DNA of 64,000 bases from Rhodanobacteraceae bacterium (GTDB lineage: Bacteria; Pseudomonadota; Gammaproteobacteria; Xanthomonadales; Rhodanobacteraceae). Positions 13,226-21,697 of this stretch are shown in pieces. Under the pieces are notes generated by a model, which was given only the letters and a program-made list of their open reading frames with translations, did not search any database and was not told where the DNA came from. The position numbers and the translations under genes are program-made. Positions within the stretch are counted from its first letter, which is position 1. Each line of letters opens with the position of its first letter. The stretch lies in assembly GCA_009996615.1 (NCBI GenBank), contig JAACZU010000005.1, forward strand, positions 186,001 to 250,000, in the 5' to 3' direction.

Positions 13226-13933
13226 TCACGGCAACGGGTCGGCGGCGAGGTACGCCCGCCACGGCCCGAAGTCGAGCACCCGGTTCGTATAGGTCTCGAC
13301 GACCACGCTGAACGGCTGCTGCGAGCCCGTGTAGAGCACCGCCTCATGGCGCAGCAGTGCCGGCGGAATCCGCAGCGGCACGGTGTCGACGCTGGCCGGC
13401 GCCATCTCCCAGCCGGCCGGCAGCGGCGACCACAGCAGCTGCGCGGCCAGCGTGCGGCGCTGGAAGTCGAGCGCGCGCACGACCTTGCCGAACGGCTCGT
13501 CGGTGCCGTCCAGGCGCCGGTTCATGTCCGCGGTCAGTCGCCCCGGCACGTACCAGTTGTCGGCTTCCGACAGCACGCGCTCGCCACACATCAGCTGCAC
13601 GCGACGGTAGCCGAGCGGTTCGTCGTCGGCGACCGCGAGCCGCGTGCGCAATTCCAGCGGAATCGGCTTGTGCGCGCCGGGCACGCGCCGCGCGACGATG
13701 CGCGCCGGTTCGGCCAGGCGATGCGCCGCGCACCAGCGCTCGAGCGTCAAGGTCGCGCTGTCGTGGCTGAGCAGGTCCGCATTCAAGCCCTGCAGCAGGG
13801 CCAGCGCCTGCGTGCGCAGCAGGCGTTCCTGCGTGGCCGTGGCCGGCGTCGACGCGCAGGCGGCGAGCGCGAGCGACATCGCGGCCGACAGGCTCGCGCG
13901 GAGCGGAATTCCGGATGAAGGCATCGGATACAT
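13226..13933 (-). CDS. Lipoprotein with chorismate-lyase/UTRA-like fold
   Basis: A 235-residue protein. The signal sequence ends in LALAAC, a lipobox, so it is probably a lipoprotein. The middle part (about 100-200) has a pattern seen in UbiC/UTRA-fold proteins: a GYRRVQLMCGERVLSEADNW strand pair, then YVPGRLTADMNRRLDGTDEPFGKVV. UbiC removes pyruvate from chorismate to make 4-hydroxybenzoate, but true UbiC is cytoplasmic and shorter, so an exported lipid-anchored relative is unlikely to have that job. ATG at 13933 (MYPMPSS) is chosen because it starts directly before the hydrophobic signal; an upstream frame extension adds 29 residues without signal features. The fold is inferred and the function unknown. 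Confidence 0.6.
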   Translation of the reverse strand: MYPMPSSGIPLRASLSAAMSLALAACASTPATATQERLLRTQALALLQGLNADLLSHDSATLTLERWCAAHRLAEPARIVARRVPGAHKPIPLELRTRLAVADDEPLGYRRVQLMCGERVLSEADNWYVPGRLTADMNRRLDGTDEPFGKVVRALDFQRRTLAAQLLWSPLPAGWEMAPASVDTVPLRIPPALLRHEAVLYTGSQQPFSVVVETYTNRVLDFGPWRAYLAADPLP

Positions 13934-14100
13934 CGGGAAACGTGGACGGGCGTCGCCCGCATTGTACCCGTGGCACGCCACCAGCCACTGCTGGACGCTC
14001 CAGCGAAACGGCGTGTTCACGCCAAGCGCACAATCCGCGCATTGAATCGCGCCGCCGGCATCGCCAGTACGGTGGGCCTTTGCCCACCATGGAGACCGCG

Positions 14101-14712
14101 ATGAAGCTGTACTACTCCCCCGGCGCCTGCTCGCTCGCCGACCACATCGTGCTGGAATGGATCGGCCAGCCGTACGAGGCGGTGAAGATCACGCGCGAGG
14201 ACCGCGCCACGCCGGAGTTCCGCGCGCTCAACCCGGCCGGCGCGGTGCCGGTGCTCGAGCACGACGGCTGGGTGCTGACGCAGAACGCGGCGATCCTCGG
14301 CTACCTGATCGACACGCACCCCGAAGCGAAGCTCGGCGGCGACGGCACACCAAAGGGCCGCGCCGAAGTCATGCGCTGGCTCGCGTTCGTCAACTCCGAC
14401 GTGCACCCGACGTTCAAGCCGCTGTTCGGCGCGACGGCCTATCTGGAAGACGAAGCCGTCATCGAGAAGACCAAGGCCAACGCCAAGGCCGCGCTGCGTG
14501 CGCTGTACACGCGCGCCGATGCGCAGCTCGCCGACAAGGATTGGATTGCCGGCTCGCGTTCGGTCGCCGACGCCTACCTCTACGTCACGCTGCGCTGGGC
14601 GAAGGCGCTCGACATCGACCTGTCGGGGCTGGACCACCTCGCGGCGTTCGTCGCACGCATGGAAGCGGATGCGGCCGTGCAGAAGGTGCTGAAGGACGAA
14701 GGGCTCGCCTGA
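14101..14712 (+). CDS. Glutathione S-transferase
   Basis: A 203-residue cytosolic glutathione S-transferase. The N-terminal thioredoxin-fold domain (1-80) has the start MKLYYSPGACSLADHI, with Tyr4/Ser6 and Cys10 as in beta-class enzymes, and the glutathione-contact segment NPAGAVPVLEHDG (about 41-53, cis-Pro). The C-terminal helical domain contains the SVADAYLYVTLRW motif (conserved Asp N-cap). ATG at 14101 has GGAG 7 bp upstream. It stands alone on the plus strand within the minus-strand propionate locus, with an intrinsic terminator just downstream. Confidence 0.93.
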   Translation: MKLYYSPGACSLADHIVLEWIGQPYEAVKITREDRATPEFRALNPAGAVPVLEHDGWVLTQNAAILGYLIDTHPEAKLGGDGTPKGRAEVMRWLAFVNSDVHPTFKPLFGATAYLEDEAVIEKTKANAKAALRALYTRADAQLADKDWIAGSRSVADAYLYVTLRWAKALDIDLSGLDHLAAFVARMEADAAVQKVLKDEGLA

Positions 14713-14776
14713 GCCGCTCCTGCGGCAGCCCCGTAGGCGGGCCGGCGGCCCTTGCCCGGGCTACCGGTCGCCCATG

Positions 14777-14803
14777 AAAAAGCCGCGCATTGCGCGGCTT
14801 TTT
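14777..14803. terminator. Bidirectional intrinsic terminator between GST and prpC
   Basis: Arms 14777-14787 and 14793-14803 pair perfectly (five A/T pairs plus GCCGCG core, 5-nt loop), giving a T run on either strand. It separates the converging GST and prpC genes. Confidence 0.88.
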
Positions 14804-14824
14804 CGTCTCGGCTTCGGCGTGCGC

Positions 14825-15973
14825 TCAGCGCTGGTCGATCGGCACGAACTTCAGGTCCTCCGGACCGACGTAGTTCGCGCTCGGGCGGATGATCTTGCCA
14901 TCGATGCGCTGCTCGATCACGTGCGCGCTCCAGCCGGAGGTGCGCGAAATCACGAACAGCGGCGTGAACATCGCGGTCGGCACGCCCATCATGTGGTAGC
15001 TGACCGCGCTGAACCAGTCGAGGTTCGGGAACATCTTCTTGATCTCCCACATCGTCGATTCGAGGCGCTCGGCGATGTCGAACATCTTCATGTTGTGCTG
15101 CGCCGCCGACAGCTCACGCGCGACTTCCTTGATCACCTTGTTGCGCGGATCGCTGACCGTGTAGACCGGATGGCCGAAGCCGATCACGACTTCCTTGCGC
15201 TCGACGCGCGCACGGATGTCGGCCTCGGCCTCGTCCGGCGTGTCGTAGCGCTTCTGGATCTCGAATGCGACCTCGTTCGCACCGCCGTGCTTCGGCCCTC
15301 GCAGCGCGCCGATCGCGCCGGCGATCGCCGAGTACATGTCGCTGCCGGTGCCGGCGATCACGCGTGCGGTGAACGTGGAAGCATTGAACTCGTGCTCGGC
15401 GTACAGGATCAGCGACGTGTGCATCGCGCGCACCCACAGCTCGCTCGGCTTCTCGCCGTGCAGCAGATGCAGGAAGTGGCCGCCGATCGAGTCGTCGTCG
15501 GTCTCGACCTCGATGCGCTTGCCATTGACCGCGAAGTGGTACCAGTACAGCAGGATCGAGCCGAGCGAGGCCATCAGGCGGTCGGCGATGTCGCGCGCGC
15601 CCGGATGGTTGTGGTCGTCCTTCTCCGGCAGCGCGCATCCGAGCGCGGACACGCCGGTGCGCATCACGTCCATCGGATGCGCCGACGCCGGCAGCTGTTC
15701 GAGCACGGCCTTGACCGAAGCCGGAATGCCACGCAGCGCCTTCAGCTTGGCCTTGTAGCCGGCCAGTTCCGCGCGGTTGGGCAGCTTGCCGTGCACGAGC
15801 AGGTGCGCGATCTCCTCGAACTCGCAGGTGGTGGCGACGTCGAGGATGTCGTAGCCGCGGTAGTGCAGGTCGTTGCCGCTGCGGCCGACCGTGCACAGCG
15901 CGGTGTTGCCGGCGGCGACGCCGGACAGCGCAACCGACTTCTTCGGCTTGAATGTGGGCGTGGCTTCAGTCAT
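14825..15973 (-). CDS. prpC: 2-methylcitrate synthase
   Basis: Citrate-synthase-fold enzyme of 382 residues that condenses propionyl-CoA with oxaloacetate to 2-methylcitrate. The length and the truncated N-terminus (starting in the [15 protein letters not shown] region) match PrpC rather than the longer GltA. Catalytic motifs: GPKHGGANE (His near 229), GFGHPVY (His near 266) and the [17 protein letters not shown] segment with the C-terminal Arg contacts. ATG at 15973 has GGAG 7-8 bp upstream; the open frame continues 15 codons further without similarity. prpB lies 116 bp upstream in the same direction, so the two are probably co-transcribed. Confidence 0.93.
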   Translation of the reverse strand: MTEATPTFKPKKSVALSGVAAGNTALCTVGRSGNDLHYRGYDILDVATTCEFEEIAHLLVHGKLPNRAELAGYKAKLKALRGIPASVKAVLEQLPASAHPMDVMRTGVSALGCALPEKDDHNHPGARDIADRLMASLGSILLYWYHFAVNGKRIEVETDDDSIGGHFLHLLHGEKPSELWVRAMHTSLILYAEHEFNASTFTARVIAGTGSDMYSAIAGAIGALRGPKHGGANEVAFEIQKRYDTPDEAEADIRARVERKEVVIGFGHPVYTVSDPRNKVIKEVARELSAAQHNMKMFDIAERLESTMWEIKKMFPNLDWFSAVSYHMMGVPTAMFTPLFVISRTSGWSAHVIEQRIDGKIIRPSANYVGPEDLKFVPIDQR

Positions 15974-16089
15974 TGGTGTTCTCCGGTTCGGTCCGCCGCA
16001 GCGCGGCAGACGCTTCAATCGTCATCGAGGCGAGGCAACCCGCTCTCGTTCCGGTATTTCCCCGAAACGCGCGGTGCTTCAACTTCCGC

Positions 16090-17001
16090 TCATTCGCCGC
16101 GCTTGCCGCTCGCGAACAGTGCGTCGAGCTTCTGCTCGTAGCCGTGGTAGCCGAGGAAGTCGTACAGCTCCTCGCGCGTCTGCAGCGTGTCGATGATGTT
16201 CTTCTGCGTGCCTTCGCGGCGCACGGTCTCGTAGAAGTTCAGCGCGGCCTTGTTCATCGCGCGATACGCGCCGCAGCAGTACAGCGCGATGTCGACGCCG
16301 GCGTCGCGCAGCTCGTCGGTGGTGAAGAACGGCGTCGAGCCGAACTCGGTCAGGTTGGCCAGGATCGGCACCTTCACCGCCGCCTTGAACTTGCGGTAGT
16401 CGTCGAGCGTCTTCATCGCCTCGGGGAAGATCATGTCGGCGCCGGCCTCGACGTAGGCGACCGCACGCTCGATCGCGCTGTCGATGCCCTCGACCGCGGC
16501 CGCGTCGGTGCGCGCCATGATCACGAACGAGGCGTCGGTGCGGGCGTCGACCGCGGACTTGACACGGTCGACCATCTCATCCTTCGACACGACTTCCTTG
16601 CCCGGGCGGTGGCCACAGCGCTTCTGGCCGACCTGGTCTTCCATGTGCACGGCGGCGACGCCGACGTTGATGAACGAGCGGATGGTGCGGCCGATGTTGA
16701 ACGCGCCACCCCAGCCGGTATCGATGTCGACCAGGAGCGGCATCTGCGTCGCGTCGACGATGCGACGCGCGTCGGTCAGCACGTCTTCCATCGTCGAGAT
16801 GCCGAGGTCCGGCACGCCGAGCGAGTTCGCCGCGACGCCGCCGCCGGACAGGTACAGCGCCTTGTAGCCGACGCGCTTGGCCATCAGGCCGGCGTAGGCG
16901 GTGATCGCGCCCATCACCTGCAGCGGGCTTTCCTCGGCGACGGCGGCACGGAAGCGCGCTCCTTGTGAAACCGGCGCGCCGGCGGATGCGTGGGGGCTCA
17001 T
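16090..17001 (-). CDS. prpB: 2-methylisocitrate lyase
   Basis: A 303-residue member of the isocitrate lyase/PEP mutase superfamily that cleaves 2-methylisocitrate to pyruvate and succinate, the last step of the methylcitrate cycle. Catalytic loop KRCGHR at 127-132 (Cys129 as general acid). Metal and substrate motifs [11 protein letters not shown] (90-99) and VHMEDQV (118-124). ATG at 17001 has GGAG 5 bp upstream. It is first of the prpB-prpC pair. No prpR-type regulator is visible beside it; the upstream neighbour is an ECF sigma factor only 56 bp away on the same strand. Confidence 0.94.
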   Translation of the reverse strand: MSPHASAGAPVSQGARFRAAVAEESPLQVMGAITAYAGLMAKRVGYKALYLSGGGVAANSLGVPDLGISTMEDVLTDARRIVDATQMPLLVDIDTGWGGAFNIGRTIRSFINVGVAAVHMEDQVGQKRCGHRPGKEVVSKDEMVDRVKSAVDARTDASFVIMARTDAAAVEGIDSAIERAVAYVEAGADMIFPEAMKTLDDYRKFKAAVKVPILANLTEFGSTPFFTTDELRDAGVDIALYCCGAYRAMNKAALNFYETVRREGTQKNIIDTLQTREELYDFLGYHGYEQKLDALFASGKRGE

Positions 17002-17057
17002 GGCGACTCCGAAGACAAAGAGGGCATTTTAGCGTGCGCCGTCGCTGGCGGGGACGG

Positions 17058-17573
17058 TCAGCCAGCGGCCGGCTGCGCGCCGGCCGCCCACAGCATCAGC
17101 AGCGAGCGCGCCGCGCGCAGGTCGCGCTTGGCCGTCACCGGCGCGATGTCGAGCGCGGCCGCGATCTCGCCCAGCGGAATGCCGCCGAGGAGATGCCATT
17201 CGATCACGTCCGCCTTGCGCGCATCGACCTCGCGCAGACGGTCGAGCAGCGCCAGCAGGTCGAACGCTTCGGGGCCGAGCGACGTGGCCGCGGGCTCGGC
17301 GTCGCTGCGCAGCAGGTCCGCCACGCCGCCACGCTTGAGCGCATTGCGGCTGCGCGCATGGTCGATCAGGACCTGGCGCATCGCGCGCGCGGCGGTGCGG
17401 AACAGGTGGGCACGGTCCGAATACGTGTGTGATCCGTGCAGCTTCAGCCAGGCCTCGTGGACCAGCGCCGTCGTGTCCAGCGTATTGCCCTCGCCGCGGC
17501 GCAACTGCCGCGCGCGGCGCTTGAGCTGCTGGTACAGCTCGACGAACAGGACGTCGGAAGGGGCTTCGCGCAT
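17058..17573 (-). CDS. ECF-type RNA polymerase sigma factor (TIGR02999-like)
   Basis: A 171-residue ECF sigma factor. Sigma-70 region 2 (about 10-80) contains DTTALVHEAWLKLHG and the HLFRTAARAMRQVLIDHAR segment typical of the TIGR02999 subgroup. Region 4 (about 110-165) holds the helix-turn-helix GGIPLGEIAAALDIAPVTAK. ATG at 17573 follows the kinase stop by 25 bp, so the pair should be co-transcribed. In this subgroup the neighbouring serine/threonine kinase commonly belongs to the same signalling unit, in place of a classical anti-sigma factor. The target promoters are unknown. Confidence 0.88.
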   Translation of the reverse strand: MREAPSDVLFVELYQQLKRRARQLRRGEGNTLDTTALVHEAWLKLHGSHTYSDRAHLFRTAARAMRQVLIDHARSRNALKRGGVADLLRSDAEPAATSLGPEAFDLLALLDRLREVDARKADVIEWHLLGGIPLGEIAAALDIAPVTAKRDLRAARSLLMLWAAGAQPAAG

Positions 17574-17598
17574 CCGGCCAGCGTAGCAGGCCGGCGGC

Positions 17599-19971
17599 TC
17601 AGCGTTGGCGGGCGAGCGCCGTCTGCAGCAGCGGCAACGGCAGGCGCGCGGCGCGCTCCACGCGCGCGTCCGCAGGCCACGGCGCGAGCCGCCGCATCGC
17701 GGCCGCGTCGCGACCAAGTCCCAGCTCGGCCTCGGCCGCGGTGAAGACGAAATCCTCGCGCGCCTGCGCCGCCTCCGGCACCTGCGCCGCCAGTGCGAGC
17801 AAGCGCTCGGCGGCCGCCAGCGCCGGCGCGTAGCGCCGTCCGTCGAGCTCGGTCAGGGCGATGAACCAGCCGTTCTCGAGCCGGCGTGCGATCGGCGCCT
17901 GCTGCCGTTGCAGGATCGCCTCGACCGCGCGGTAGGCGGCGACCGCGTCCGCATGACGGCCGAGTCCGACCAGCGCCCGCGCGCGCAACTGGCGCAACTG
18001 CACGCCGTTGGACGAATCCGCGCCGTGCAGGCGGTCGCCCTCCGGCAGCAGCCGCTCGGACAGTGCGAGCGCATCGGCGTACCGGCGCTGGCGCGTCAGC
18101 AGGTAGAGCTGCGACAGCGCGACGTGGTGGGCGAGCGCACGCCAGCGCGCGGGCTGGCTGGCGGCTTGGGCAGCCGCCTCGGCGAGGTGGCGGTCCGCCT
18201 CGTCGAACTGCTCCAGGTAGATCAGGAAGTGGCCGAGGTCGGCCTGGACCTGCACGCCGAGCGAGCCCTGCTCCGGTCCGAGTCCGAGGGCGATCGGCAG
18301 CGCCTCGCGTAGCCCTTCGACGGCCGGCTCGTAGCGATGGTCCCAAGCCTCGGTGCTCGCCTGCACGCGCAGGGCAGTCACCAGCGCCAGCCGACCTTCC
18401 GAGCCCGCCGCGCGCGCCAGCGCGACCGCCATGCGCGAATGCTCGCGCGCGGCATCGAAGTGTCCGTCGGCGCGCTGCAGTTCCGCAAGGTAACTCAGTA
18501 CCAGCGCGCGCTCGGCCGCGTCGCCGTCCGCGCCAGCGCACGCTTCGAGCAGCGGGCGCGCGGCGCCCAGTTCGCCGATCTGGTCGAGCGCAGCGGCGAT
18601 ACGGTTGGCCAGGCGCAGCCGCACGGCCGGGGCCAGGCCCGAGCGCGCCTGCAACTGCTGCACGGCATCGAGCAGCACCTCGCGCGCCGTGAGGTCGCGA
18701 CGGTTCGAGGCGTACGGGTCGGCGGCAGTGAACAGCGCACCGAGCACGTCGCCGACCGCCTGCGCCGTGGCTGCCTCCCCGGCCGCGCGCGCCGCCTGCG
18801 TCTCGGCCTGGCGCTGCGCCAGTTCGGCACGCCGGGCGTTGCGCCAGGTGCCGTGGATGCCGGTGGCAGCGGCGGCCAGCGCGAACGCGCCGAGCGCCAG
18901 TGCAAGGCGATGGCGCGCCACGAAACGCCAGGCGCGATAACTCCAGCGCGCCGGCCGTGCGGCGACCGGGCGGCGCGCGCGCCAGCGCGCGAGATCGGCG
19001 GCCAGCGCGGCGGCGCCTGCATAGCGGTCCTCGACGCGCTCGGCGGTCGCCTGTTCGAGGATCGCCGCCAGGTCGGTGCCGAGGCGCTGGCGCCAACGCG
19101 TACGCGGCACCTCGCGCAGGCGCGCGTCGAACAGCACCTCGCCGAGCAGCACGCCGAGCTGGTAGACGTCGGCGGCCGCGCCGACCGGCTCGCCGCGCAG
19201 CTGCTCGGGCGCGGCATAGCCCGGCGTCCGCGGCACCCAGCCCGCGCTGGTGTCCTCGCCGTCCGCATCGTCGAGCAGGCGCGCGATGCCGAAATCGAGC
19301 AGGCGCACGCGCCCGCCGTCGTCGACCAGCACGTTGGCCGGCTTGATGTCCCGATGCAGCACGAGGCGCCCGTGCGCATAGGCGACGGCCGCGCAGACAT
19401 CCTCGACCAGCGTGACGCGCGCGGCGCGCGGCGGACGGGCGCGGCGTACCCACTCGGTAATCGGCTCGCCCTCGACGTATTCGATCGCGAGCCAAGCCTC
19501 CCCGTCCGGCTCGATGCCGCCGTCGATCAGGCGCGCGATCGCCGGATGCTCCAGCCGTGCAAGGATGCTGCGTTCGCGCAGGAAGCGCCGGCGCGCCACC
19601 GGCGACGACGCCGGCGCATGCAGGCGCTTGAGCGCCACGCGCTGCGCGAAGCCAGCCTCCGCGCGCACCGCTTCCCACACCTCGCCCATGCCGCCGCGGC
19701 CGAGCGCTCGCACCAGCACGAACGGGCCGATCGGCTGGCCCGCGCGCAGGGCGTCGTCGTCGATTCGGCGCAGCAAGGCTTCGTGCAGGATGCCGTCCGC
19801 CGGCTCGACCGGCGCCTGCGCGTCGACCCGCAGCATCGCCTCGACCAGCGCGGCCAAAGCCGGATCCTCGTCGCGCAGGATCGCCAGCGCGGCAGCCTGC
19901 GCGTCGCCGTCCAGATCGCCCAGGCGGTCGAATTGCTCCATTGCGCGGCGCTGGCGTTGTACCTCGTTCAT
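17599..19971 (-). CDS. Membrane-anchored serine/threonine protein kinase with TPR-like C-terminus
   Basis: A 790-residue Hanks-type kinase. Kinase domain about 80-335: glycine loop GRGGMG (91-96), VALK lysine 115, catalytic HRDIKPANVL (206-215), DFG 226-228 and APE 254-256 are all present, so it should be active. One transmembrane helix at about 353-372 puts the remaining 400 residues outside the cytoplasm. These are alpha-helical, Ala/Leu-rich and TPR-like. An acidic N-terminal extension (1-79) resembles that of kinases paired with TIGR02999 sigma factors. The sigma-factor gene follows at 25 bp. Confidence 0.92.
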   Translation of the reverse strand: MNEVQRQRRAMEQFDRLGDLDGDAQAAALAILRDEDPALAALVEAMLRVDAQAPVEPADGILHEALLRRIDDDALRAGQPIGPFVLVRALGRGGMGEVWEAVRAEAGFAQRVALKRLHAPASSPVARRRFLRERSILARLEHPAIARLIDGGIEPDGEAWLAIEYVEGEPITEWVRRARPPRAARVTLVEDVCAAVAYAHGRLVLHRDIKPANVLVDDGGRVRLLDFGIARLLDDADGEDTSAGWVPRTPGYAAPEQLRGEPVGAAADVYQLGVLLGEVLFDARLREVPRTRWRQRLGTDLAAILEQATAERVEDRYAGAAALAADLARWRARRPVAARPARWSYRAWRFVARHRLALALGAFALAAAATGIHGTWRNARRAELAQRQAETQAARAAGEAATAQAVGDVLGALFTAADPYASNRRDLTAREVLLDAVQQLQARSGLAPAVRLRLANRIAAALDQIGELGAARPLLEACAGADGDAAERALVLSYLAELQRADGHFDAAREHSRMAVALARAAGSEGRLALVTALRVQASTEAWDHRYEPAVEGLREALPIALGLGPEQGSLGVQVQADLGHFLIYLEQFDEADRHLAEAAAQAASQPARWRALAHHVALSQLYLLTRQRRYADALALSERLLPEGDRLHGADSSNGVQLRQLRARALVGLGRHADAVAAYRAVEAILQRQQAPIARRLENGWFIALTELDGRRYAPALAAAERLLALAAQVPEAAQAREDFVFTAAEAELGLGRDAAAMRRLAPWPADARVERAARLPLPLLQTALARQR

Positions 19972-20002
19972 GCGCCGATCCTAGCCGAGGCGACGGGACG
20001 CT

Positions 20003-21562
20003 TCAGTAGGCGCGCTCGAAGCCGTCGTCGAACAGGCGATCGGCGCCGCGCACGCGCAGCAGCAGCACGTCGTGGTTAATGTTGCCCGGGTCGTTGGCGT
20101 CCAGCTGGCGGTCGCCGGCGATCACCGGGCGCGTGTCGTCGAGCATCAACGCCGCGCCCCAGTGCCGCCGCGATTCGCCCACGCTGCTGTTGAAGGCGTA
20201 GCGCTTGAAGGCATCGCCAAACGACAGCGGGCTCGGCACGTATGGGACACCGCCTTGATCGGTGCGCTGCAGGCGCCCGAGCAGCACGTCGCTGTAGATC
20301 GCACTGCCCTGGCTGCGCCAGCTCCCGGCCATCCACAGCTGGCGACTGGCGCGGTCGTAGACCGCACTGGTGACCAGGCACGATTCGCGCACCTGCAACG
20401 CCGCCAGGGACGCGCAGAAGCGGTCGATCGACTGGAACAGCGCACCCTGCGCCATCAGCGCGCCGCTCGCCGGGTCGATCGGGATGCGCTCTAGCGACGG
20501 ACGGAACAGCGCGCCGCTGCCGTCGTCGCCGTCACTCTCGTTCAGCAGCACGAGTGCGGCGGCGTCGAAGCCGAGCGAGCCCGGGCCGGTCTCGAACGCG
20601 AGGCCACCGACGCTGGCGTGGTTGGCGTCGGACAGCGCCGGCACGACGATCTCCTCCATCGGCGTCAGCGCATCGTAGCGGCGCAGCAGGGCACGCCGCG
20701 GCGCGCCTGCGGGCTGGTAGTCCCAGGCGAGGAAAAAGTCATAGGCGCCCGCGCCTGACGAGCGCGAGAAGTGCACCTTGCGCGCCGCCTCGTAGTCGCC
20801 ATCCGAGGTCACGTCGTGGAACACCGGCGCATCGAAGGGCGTGCCGGCGAACACGTCCTTGCCGGCGTCGTCCATCAGCGTGAACGCGCCATTGGTCGGC
20901 GCCGCCGCCGCACTACCCTGCCGGTAGGTCAGCGCGGTCACGACCCAGCCGGTGCCGGGCTGCACGTCGATGTCGGACACTTCCGCGCCCCAGGTCGGGG
21001 CGCTGGCGTGGTCGGCGATGCTGCAACCCACGCCCTGCGGCGAGCTGCCGCCGTAGCCCCAGGTCTTGAACGTCGCATCCGGCGTGCCGTCCACGCCGAT
21101 GCGGCAGACCACGACCACGCTGTCGCCTGCGCTGGCCTGCACGCTGAACGCGTAGTACAGCTTGGCGGTGCCGTAGAGCACGGGACCGGCCACCTGCAGC
21201 ACGCCGTTGTGGCGCAGGACGCGGCCGAGGTCGCCCGGCGCGCCGAACGAGGTGTCGCGCGTGCCGTCGGCGTTCAACCGCACCAGGCCGACGCGGCCGC
21301 CCGCTCCGGGGTTGACCAGCGCGGCGACCAGGTATTTGCCCGAGGGCAGGCGGGCGATGCCGCGCGCGACGTCGAAGCCGCCGCCCAGGTTGTCGAAGTC
21401 GACCGTGGCCGAGCCCTGCCCGATGCCGCCGTTCAGCGCCGGCACGGTACCGACGTTGAAGCGCTGATCGAGGTCGGCATCGGCCGCGCGTGCCACCACT
21501 GGCAGCAGCGCCACGGCGGCGGCGAGGACGCGCGCGGACACGCGCAAGGAAAGAGTGTGCAT
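20003..21562 (-). CDS. Secreted delta-60-repeat (DUF5122-like) protein with RLFDDGFE tail
   Basis: A 519-residue exported protein with signal peptide 1-26 (VVARA/ADA). The N-terminal part (27-150) shows delta-60-type repeats: LDQRFNVGT, ARGIARLPSGKYLVAA, VRLNADGTRDTSFG. The rest is beta-rich and propeller-like with few recognisable motifs. The extreme C-terminus reads DRLFDDGFERAY, closely similar to the tails of two secreted proteins at 31945-36406. It lies downstream of the S46 peptidase gene in the same direction (135-bp gap). Function unknown; a surface or extracellular role is inferred from the signal peptide. Confidence 0.75.
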   Translation of the reverse strand: MHTLSLRVSARVLAAAVALLPVVARAADADLDQRFNVGTVPALNGGIGQGSATVDFDNLGGGFDVARGIARLPSGKYLVAALVNPGAGGRVGLVRLNADGTRDTSFGAPGDLGRVLRHNGVLQVAGPVLYGTAKLYYAFSVQASAGDSVVVVCRIGVDGTPDATFKTWGYGGSSPQGVGCSIADHASAPTWGAEVSDIDVQPGTGWVVTALTYRQGSAAAAPTNGAFTLMDDAGKDVFAGTPFDAPVFHDVTSDGDYEAARKVHFSRSSGAGAYDFFLAWDYQPAGAPRRALLRRYDALTPMEEIVVPALSDANHASVGGLAFETGPGSLGFDAAALVLLNESDGDDGSGALFRPSLERIPIDPASGALMAQGALFQSIDRFCASLAALQVRESCLVTSAVYDRASRQLWMAGSWRSQGSAIYSDVLLGRLQRTDQGGVPYVPSPLSFGDAFKRYAFNSSVGESRRHWGAALMLDDTRPVIAGDRQLDANDPGNINHDVLLLRVRGADRLFDDGFERAY

Positions 21563-21697
21563 GGCAGGCTCCGGGTCATGGGAGCCTGCAAGAACGCAAG
21601 ACGGCGACGATCGGGATCAGGCCGGGCAACATTCCCGGCGCGGCATCCCTTCGCACAAGCACCCTCCCCCGCTTGCGGGGGAAGGTGCCGCAGGCAA

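Noticed and set aside
21665-21682. TCCCCCGC-TT-GCGGGGGA hairpin as an intrinsic terminator for the S46 gene
   Set aside because: A 2-nt loop and no T run; it looks like another member of the C/G-rich intergenic repeat group.
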